Assembly (NCBI RefSeq): GCF_032334255.1 | Contig: NZ_JAUHMF010000002.1 | Location: 186,001-250,000, forward strand | DNA from: Thermanaerothrix solaris | GTDB taxonomy: Bacteria; Chloroflexota; Anaerolineae; Anaerolineales; Anaerolineaceae | Direction of reading: 5' to 3' | Length of the DNA: 64,000 nucleotides | Shown: positions 59,344 to 64,000 of the stretch, one piece after another | How the letters are laid out: each line of letters begins with the position of its first letter | How positions within the stretch are numbered: position 1 is the stretch's first letter | Program-made: the position numbers and the translations under genes | The notes under the pieces: generated by a model | What the model saw: the letters and a program-made list of their open reading frames with translations, nothing else | What the model was told of the DNA's origin: nothing | The model's database searches: none

Positions 59344-59901
59344 TCAGAATTCCAGGATTTCTTTCTCTTTTCGCGCACCAATGGTATCTACTTCTCCAAT
59401 CATTCGGTCGGTTAGTTTCTGTAATTCCTCTTCGCCTTTTTTGAGGTCATCTTCCGAGATCAGTTTTTCCTTTTCAAATTCGCGCAGGTCTTTCATCACG
59501 TCGCGGCGGATGTTGCGGATGGCCACGCGGGCTTCTTCCAGGCGGGCATGCACCATTTTGACCAATTCGCGCCGCCGCTCCTCGGTTAGCGGGGGGAGCA
59601 CCAGGCGCATCGTTTTGCCATCGTTGGAAGGGGTCAGCCCGAGCGGCGAGGCGATGATGGCCTTTTCAATGGCGCGCAGGGTGGAAGGATCGAAGGGCTT
59701 GATCAGCAGGGTGCGCGGGTCGGGGACACTGATGGCGGCCAGTTGCATCAGGGGGGTGGGCACGCCGTAGTACTCCACGGGGATCTTCTCGATCAGCGCA
59801 GGGGTGGCGCGACCGGTGCGAATGCCGGCGAGGTCTTCTTCCAGCGTTTGCAAGGCGCCCTTCATGCGGGTCTCGGCTTCTTTGAGTGCGTCCTTTATCA
59901 T
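59344..59901 (-). CDS. frr: Ribosome recycling factor
   Basis: The ATG at 59901 (MIKDALKEAETRMKGALQTL) follows AAGGAGG. The 185-residue protein has the RRF three-helix bundle and the hinge regions, with IRTGRATPALIEKIPVEYYGVPTPLMQLA, IKPFDPSTLRAIEKAI, LVLPPLTEERRRELVKMV and the C-terminal KLTDRMIGEVDTI. It splits ribosomes after termination together with EF-G. Confidence 0.97.
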   Translation of the reverse strand: MIKDALKEAETRMKGALQTLEEDLAGIRTGRATPALIEKIPVEYYGVPTPLMQLAAISVPDPRTLLIKPFDPSTLRAIEKAIIASPLGLTPSNDGKTMRLVLPPLTEERRRELVKMVHARLEEARVAIRNIRRDVMKDLREFEKEKLISEDDLKKGEEELQKLTDRMIGEVDTIGARKEKEILEF

Positions 59902-60102
59902 AGGCCAGGCCTCCTTCCGTTGGCAACGTAGGGTCATATGCCCTGGACGGGCACGGTCGTCGCTCTGCCCTGGGGCGAGGGACACAACGCCCATCGCTCC
60001 GCCAAAGGCAGAGGCGTGATTAAAGCATACCTTAAAATTGCGAATTGCGCCATGATTCAGTCACGCCTTATGAGGCTACTGGAAAAAGTCTCGTCTTTAG
60101 AA

Positions 60103-60591
60103 TCAAGGCGCGGGAAGAATCCATTCTAGTTCAATCTCATCCCGGATAGGGATGCCGTTTTCTCCTACTAAAGGAATCTGGGGTTTAATGTGCCGTGCGC
60201 GGGTAACTGCGTCGGGATAGACGGCTCTGAGCCTAAAACCGCGTTTTTGGTAGAAATGCAGTGCAGCGAGGTTATCGTTCGTGGTGATGAGCCATAATCG
60301 GCGACAACCGAGGTTTTGAGCCATCTCCTGCACCGCGGCGAGCAGTGCAGTGCCAATCCCGTGCCCGGGACGCAGGCTATCCAGTGTCACAATTTCGCAT
60401 TGGTCACCGACGAGGTGATATGTGATCACCCCCACCCACATATCCCCTTCGAGAGCCAGGAAACCCGGTAGCGTCGAGGGCTGGAAAGGGGTCCCGTGGA
60501 CCACAATAAGATCTGCCCCCCAATAGGTGCGCATAAAATCGGCCAGAGTGGTCCGATCCTGAGGTTGAATAGGACGAATCCGAAAGTTCAT
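60103..60591 (-). CDS. GNAT-family N-acetyltransferase
   Basis: The start at 60591 (MNFRIRPIQPQDRTTLADFM) gives 162 residues. The acetyl-CoA motif A appears as VTLDSLRPGHGIGTALLAAVQEMA (Q/R-x-x-G-x-G/A type), followed by NLAALHFYQKRGFRLRAVY. The substrate is unknown. The ribosome site is weak. The gene has somewhat lower GC than its surroundings and no obvious partner. It lies 47 bases after gatB in the same direction. Confidence 0.88.
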   Translation of the reverse strand: MNFRIRPIQPQDRTTLADFMRTYWGADLIVVHGTPFQPSTLPGFLALEGDMWVGVITYHLVGDQCEIVTLDSLRPGHGIGTALLAAVQEMAQNLGCRRLWLITTNDNLAALHFYQKRGFRLRAVYPDAVTRARHIKPQIPLVGENGIPIRDEIELEWILPAP

Positions 60592-60638
60592 TTTCTCAGC
60601 CCGGCGCTGAGAGCCTGAAAGGGGCCCAGAATTCCGGC

Positions 60639-62093
60639 TCACCCCTGGCGGAGCAATTCTTCCAGGATCTGGCGTGCCAGGGTAGGGTCGGCTTTGCCAC
60701 GCATCTTCTTCATCACCTGGCCGACAAACCAGGCGATCAGCGTAACCTTGCCCTTGCGGTAGGTCTCCACCTCGGTGGGGTTCTCGGCGATCACCTCGCG
60801 GCATACGGCGCGGATGGCCTCGGCATCGCTGACCTTGGCCAACCCTTCGGCTGCGACGATCTCGCGCGGTGGGCGCCCGCTCTCTTCCACTTTCTGCAAG
60901 AGGGCTTTGGCGGTTGAGGTGTTGATGGTGCCGGCGTCGGCCAGTTTGAGGATCTCGGCCAGGTAAGCCGGGGTGAGGCGCAGGTCGGCGGCGCTCTTAC
61001 CACTCTCGTTGAGCATGCGCAGGATGTCGTTCATCAGGTAGTTCGAGACCTTCTTGGGGTCGCCGCCGTAAGCCTGCACCGCCTGCTCAAAGTAATCCGA
61101 GAGCGCCCGTTCGCCGGTCAGGATTTCGGCATCGTACTCGGGCAGGCCGTAGGCTTCGATGAAGCGCTGGCGGCGTTCGAGCGGGAGTTCCACCCGCTGG
61201 GCCAGGATAGCCGCTTTCCACTCTGCATCAATGCGCAGGGGGAGCAGGTCGGGTTCTTTGAAGTAGCGGTAATCGGCTTCGGTCTCTTTGGACCGCATCT
61301 TGCGCAGGACGCCGGCGTCCTCATCCCATTCCAGCGTCCAGGCTTCGATGGTGCGCCCGGCCTCCACTTCGCGGATCTGGCGTTCGATCTCGTGCTGGAT
61401 GGCATCGCGCACGTTCTCAATCGAATTGACGTTCTTGATCTCGGTCTTGGGGTTGAAATAATCCGCGCCTTTAGGACGGATGGAGACGTTGGCATCGCAG
61501 CGCAGGTGCCCCTTCTCCATATCTGCTTCGGAGATGCCCAGCCAGCGCAGCAACTGGCGCAGGCGGATGAGGTACTGCGCGGCCTCATCCGCGGAGCGTA
61601 AATCCGGCCCGGTTACCATCTCCACCAGCGGCACGCCGCAGCGGTTGAAATCAATCCAGCGCCGCCCGTTGACGTTTTTGGTCTTGCCGGCATCTTCCTC
61701 GATATGCAGTTTGATGATGTTGACGCGGCGCACGTAGGCCGGGCGCTCAGGGGTGGCCGGCATGGGGATATCTATGTAGCCTCCGGACGCCAGGGGACGG
61801 TCATACTGCGAGATCTGATACCCCTTGGGCAGGTCGGGGTAAAAGTAGTTCTTGCGGTCGAAGAAAGAGACCTCGTTGATCTCGGCGTGCATGGCCAGGG
61901 CGAGCAAGGCGGCCTTCTCCACTGCGGCACGGTTGAGCACCGGGAGCACGCCGGGTAGGCCGGTGCACACCGGGCAGATGTTGGTATTGGGCGGGTCGTT
62001 CCACGAATCCGCCTTGCAAGCACAAAAAATCTTGGTCAGCGTGTTCAGTTGGATGTGGGTCTCCAGGCCGATAATCGCCTCGTAGTCGGTCAT
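60639..62093 (-). CDS. gatB: Asp-tRNA(Asn)/Glu-tRNA(Gln) amidotransferase subunit B
   Basis: The 484-residue protein has GatB motifs: IGLETHIQLNTLTKIFCACKA with NICPVCTGLPGVLPVLN (zinc-binding cysteines), YQISQYDRPL, RRWIDFNRCGVPLVEMVT, EIKNVNSIENV, and a C-terminal YqeY-like domain ending LARQILEELLRQG. It selects misacylated tRNA. gatA follows two genes upstream in the same direction. Its start overlaps the DUF4870 gene by four bases. Confidence 0.97.
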   Translation of the reverse strand: MTDYEAIIGLETHIQLNTLTKIFCACKADSWNDPPNTNICPVCTGLPGVLPVLNRAAVEKAALLALAMHAEINEVSFFDRKNYFYPDLPKGYQISQYDRPLASGGYIDIPMPATPERPAYVRRVNIIKLHIEEDAGKTKNVNGRRWIDFNRCGVPLVEMVTGPDLRSADEAAQYLIRLRQLLRWLGISEADMEKGHLRCDANVSIRPKGADYFNPKTEIKNVNSIENVRDAIQHEIERQIREVEAGRTIEAWTLEWDEDAGVLRKMRSKETEADYRYFKEPDLLPLRIDAEWKAAILAQRVELPLERRQRFIEAYGLPEYDAEILTGERALSDYFEQAVQAYGGDPKKVSNYLMNDILRMLNESGKSAADLRLTPAYLAEILKLADAGTINTSTAKALLQKVEESGRPPREIVAAEGLAKVSDAEAIRAVCREVIAENPTEVETYRKGKVTLIAWFVGQVMKKMRGKADPTLARQILEELLRQG

Positions 62094-63016
62094 GCGTGCG
62101 AACCTCCGGATGCAGACGGGGAAATGGTCAGGCGTTGACGCAGCCAGCGCCCCAGGCCGGGCAGGGTGACCTCATGCCCTTGCGCCAGGCGCAGGCCGGC
62201 CCACAGTCCCAAAATCACGTAGATGAAAGAAAATCCCAACCCAGCGAGCCCTAGCACTCCCAAAGGGAGGAGGAAAAAAGGCGCCAGGGGCGCGGCGGCG
62301 CGCTCCACCAGCGCCAGGATGAGCATCAGCGGGAATACGGTCACCATGATCATCAGGCTGGCCAGAAACAACAGCAGGTCGCCAACGCCCTGATAGATGA
62401 GCGATTGCAGGGCGTGGAAGTGCAGCAGCGGCGAGCGGTCTTTCTGGGTCAGCCAGACGATGAGCGGCAGCAGCCAGCCGCAGAGGTTGATCAGCACGCC
62501 GCCGTACGTCAGCGCGGCCATCCAGCGTGCCTCGCGTTCGGGGTCGAGCGCCGCGGACTCACCTTCGGCGCGCAAGGCGCGCTCCATATGCGCGCCAAGC
62601 AATGGATAACGCACGTCCTGCCCGCTCAGGCACAGGATGGCGGCGATCACTCCGCCCAGCGTCAGCAGCCCCCAGACGGCGGCCAAACTGACCAGGCCGA
62701 ACGCCGAGGCGAGCACGAAGAGCACGCTGCTGACGTCCTGAGAGATGAGGGATGAGAGCAAGAGCAGAACTACGGCCTCGCCGACGTAAAGCACACCCAC
62801 CCCCAGCCCTACCACCCCCAGGATCAACAGTTGCAGCACCTGGTAGGTGAGCGCTTGCAGGGACTGGAACGAGAGGTAATCCCCGCGGCGCGGGTGTGCC
62901 GCCCACAGCGCCGTGGGCACCAGCAGTCCCCAGCCTGGGAGCAGGACGGCAGCATGGGCCAGGGCGGCTAAAAGGCGGTCAGGACCGGTGGTTGGGGCAA
63001 GGGATAGGCGCTTCAT
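62090..63016 (-). CDS. Membrane protein with DUF4870-like repeats
   Basis: The start is taken as the ATG at 63016; a TTG five codons earlier would sit directly after GGGGGAG and is less likely. The 308-residue protein has about seven to eight membrane helices in two similar halves, each with the DUF4870 pattern of a hydrophobic helix followed by F-x-L-Q-(A/S)-L (LSFQSLQALTYQVLQL, and LLHFHALQSLIYQGVGDLL). It lies between gatA and gatB with only short gaps, so it is probably co-transcribed. Function unknown. Confidence 0.75.
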   Translation of the reverse strand: MKRLSLAPTTGPDRLLAALAHAAVLLPGWGLLVPTALWAAHPRRGDYLSFQSLQALTYQVLQLLILGVVGLGVGVLYVGEAVVLLLLSSLISQDVSSVLFVLASAFGLVSLAAVWGLLTLGGVIAAILCLSGQDVRYPLLGAHMERALRAEGESAALDPEREARWMAALTYGGVLINLCGWLLPLIVWLTQKDRSPLLHFHALQSLIYQGVGDLLLFLASLMIMVTVFPLMLILALVERAAAPLAPFFLLPLGVLGLAGLGFSFIYVILGLWAGLRLAQGHEVTLPGLGRWLRQRLTISPSASGGSHA

Positions 63017-63046
63017 GGAGATTTTCCGCAACTCCCCCCCGAGACA

Positions 63047-64000
63047 CTAGGACGCTGCCAGGTGCTGCAGCACCTCGGGGCGCGCTTGCCGCCAGGGGGC
63101 GTCTTCGGTGGCGCGCTCGAAGGCGCGAGCAATGCGTAAGAGCAGCGCCTCGCTGAAATCGGGGCCGAGGAATTGAATGCCGATGGGCAGCCCCTCATGA
63201 TCCAGCCCGGCCGGGATGGAGATGCCGGGGATTCCGGCGTGGTTGGCCGGGACGGTCAGCTGATCGGCGTACTGCATCAGCACCGAATCACCGTACACGG
63301 CGCCCAGGGGGAAGGCCGTGGTCGGTGTCGTCGGGGTGAGCAGGGCGTGCAGGCGATACTTACCGTGGGGGTCAAAGGCTTGCTCAAAATCGCGGCGGAT
63401 GAGCGTGCGCACGCGCAGGGCGCGCTGGTAATACTGCGCGCTGTATTGAGCGGCGCTGACGTACATGCCCATCAGAATGCGCAGTTTGGGCTGCAGGCCG
63501 AAGCCCTCGTTGCGCGTCTTGCGATACATCTCGTGCAGGTCCTGCACCGGTTGCGGGGTGCGGTAGCCGTATTTGACGCCATCGTAACGGTGCAGGTTCG
63601 AGGCGGCTTCGACGCGGCTGATGACGAAGTAAGCCGGAATGCCGTAGCGGGTGTTGGGCATGGGCACGTCTTCGATGATTTCGGCGCCCAGGTCGGCCAG
63701 GACGTCGGCAGCACGGCGCACCGCATCGGCGATCTCGGCCGGAATAGGCTGCTGGTCGTATTCCCCGCGCTCGGGATCAGGGAAGGTGATGCGGAAGTAA
63801 TCCGGCGATAGGCCAATGCGCAGTCCCTTCACGCCCTCTTCCAACGCGGCCAGATAATCCGGGACGGGCAGGTTGGCGGCGGTGCTGTCGTGGGGATCGG
63901 GGCCGGCGATGGCTTGGAGCATCAGCGCGGCGTCGGTGACGTTGCGGGCGATGGGGCCGGGACAGTCCAGCGAGGAACCGAAGGCGATCAGCCCGTAGCG
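63047..64000 (-). CDS. gatA: Asp-tRNA(Asn)/Glu-tRNA(Gln) amidotransferase subunit A, 5' end cut by the window
   Basis: The visible 317 residues are the C-terminal two-thirds of a GatA-type amidase. They begin RYGLIAFGSSLDCPGPIARN and continue VTDAALMLQAI, GLRIGLSPDYF, VSRVEAASNLHRYDGVKYGYR, and LTVPANHAGIPGISIPAGL. The catalytic Lys-Ser-Ser triad is in the part beyond base 64000. It releases ammonia from glutamine for GatB. The downstream DUF4870 gene begins 30 bases later. Confidence 0.95.
   Translation of the reverse strand, partial: RYGLIAFGSSLDCPGPIARNVTDAALMLQAIAGPDPHDSTAANLPVPDYLAALEEGVKGLRIGLSPDYFRITFPDPERGEYDQQPIPAEIADAVRRAADVLADLGAEIIEDVPMPNTRYGIPAYFVISRVEAASNLHRYDGVKYGYRTPQPVQDLHEMYRKTRNEGFGLQPKLRILMGMYVSAAQYSAQYYQRALRVRTLIRRDFEQAFDPHGKYRLHALLTPTTPTTAFPLGAVYGDSVLMQYADQLTVPANHAGIPGISIPAGLDHEGLPIGIQFLGPDFSEALLLRIARAFERATEDAPWRQARPEVLQHLAAS

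Noticed and set aside
1..64000. tRNA, rRNA, transposase or integrase genes
   Set aside because: I looked for tRNA TpsiC-like GGTTCGAATCC patterns, transposase DDE-type proteins and integrases and found none. A proper tRNA or covariance search would be needed to exclude small or atypical ones.

Overview
The window is a GC-rich bacterial chromosome segment, most likely from a member of the phylum Chloroflexota (Anaerolineae-like). That placement is an inference. It rests on the cupredoxin-extended copper nitrite reductase, the NurA/HerA pair in a bacterial genome, very proline- and arginine-rich intergenic DNA, and long orphan CRISPR arrays. No rRNA or tRNA gene was found, so the placement cannot be made firmer.

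Layout. 1-4.2 kb: the start of dnaN, a DinB-fold protein, a DNA methyltransferase coupled to an iron-sulfur HhH-GPD (EndoIII-like) protein, and a flavodoxin. 4.2-6.7 kb: CRISPR array 1 (14 repeats) with a 320-nt leader. 6.9-10.9 kb: dnaE. 10.9-14.2 kb: a secretion locus with an RTX-type protein, a signal peptidase/DUF5305/degenerate EAL fusion, and a small secreted protein. 14.5-21.8 kb: FAD oxidoreductase, class V aminotransferase, rRNA methyltransferase-like protein, a polytopic membrane protein, and an ABC-F ATPase. 22.0-23.4 kb: CRISPR array 2 (18 repeats in two repeat versions). 23.6-28.6 kb: a nitrite/NO cluster (NnrS-like protein, two small membrane proteins, Crp/Fnr regulator, NirK, DUF1858 protein, hemerythrin). 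28.7-32.2 kb: a single protein joining two ABC permeases to an M28-peptidase-like domain.

32.3-38.1 kb: hisGCBHAFIE behind a histidine-rich leader peptide and attenuator. 38.2-41.8 kb: HerA, a small partner, and NurA. 41.9-43.3 kb: Tat translocase genes. 43.4-50 kb: DegV, HAD phosphatase, PilZ, DUF427, osmoprotectant-type permease, molybdopterin enzyme, haem-binding lipoprotein, Rieske oxygenase. 50-52.3 kb: two paralogous tiny membrane proteins (one frameshifted), an amidohydrolase, and an ABM-type monooxygenase. 52.4-55.8 kb: LiaF-like envelope proteins and a SIMPL lipoprotein. 55.85-56.7 kb: a HEPN-MNT toxin-antitoxin pair bounded by two identical 45-bp terminator copies. 56.7-64 kb: glpX, cdsA, uppS, frr, a GNAT, gatB, a DUF4870 protein, and gatA (cut by the window edge).

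Most genes are housekeeping or metabolic. The least explained items are the methyltransferase/HhH-GPD pair, the SPase-DUF5305-EAL fusion, the permease-permease-M28 fusion, the HEPN-MNT cassette inside duplicated terminators, and the small paralogous membrane proteins. All statements come from reading the sequence. No database search was run.
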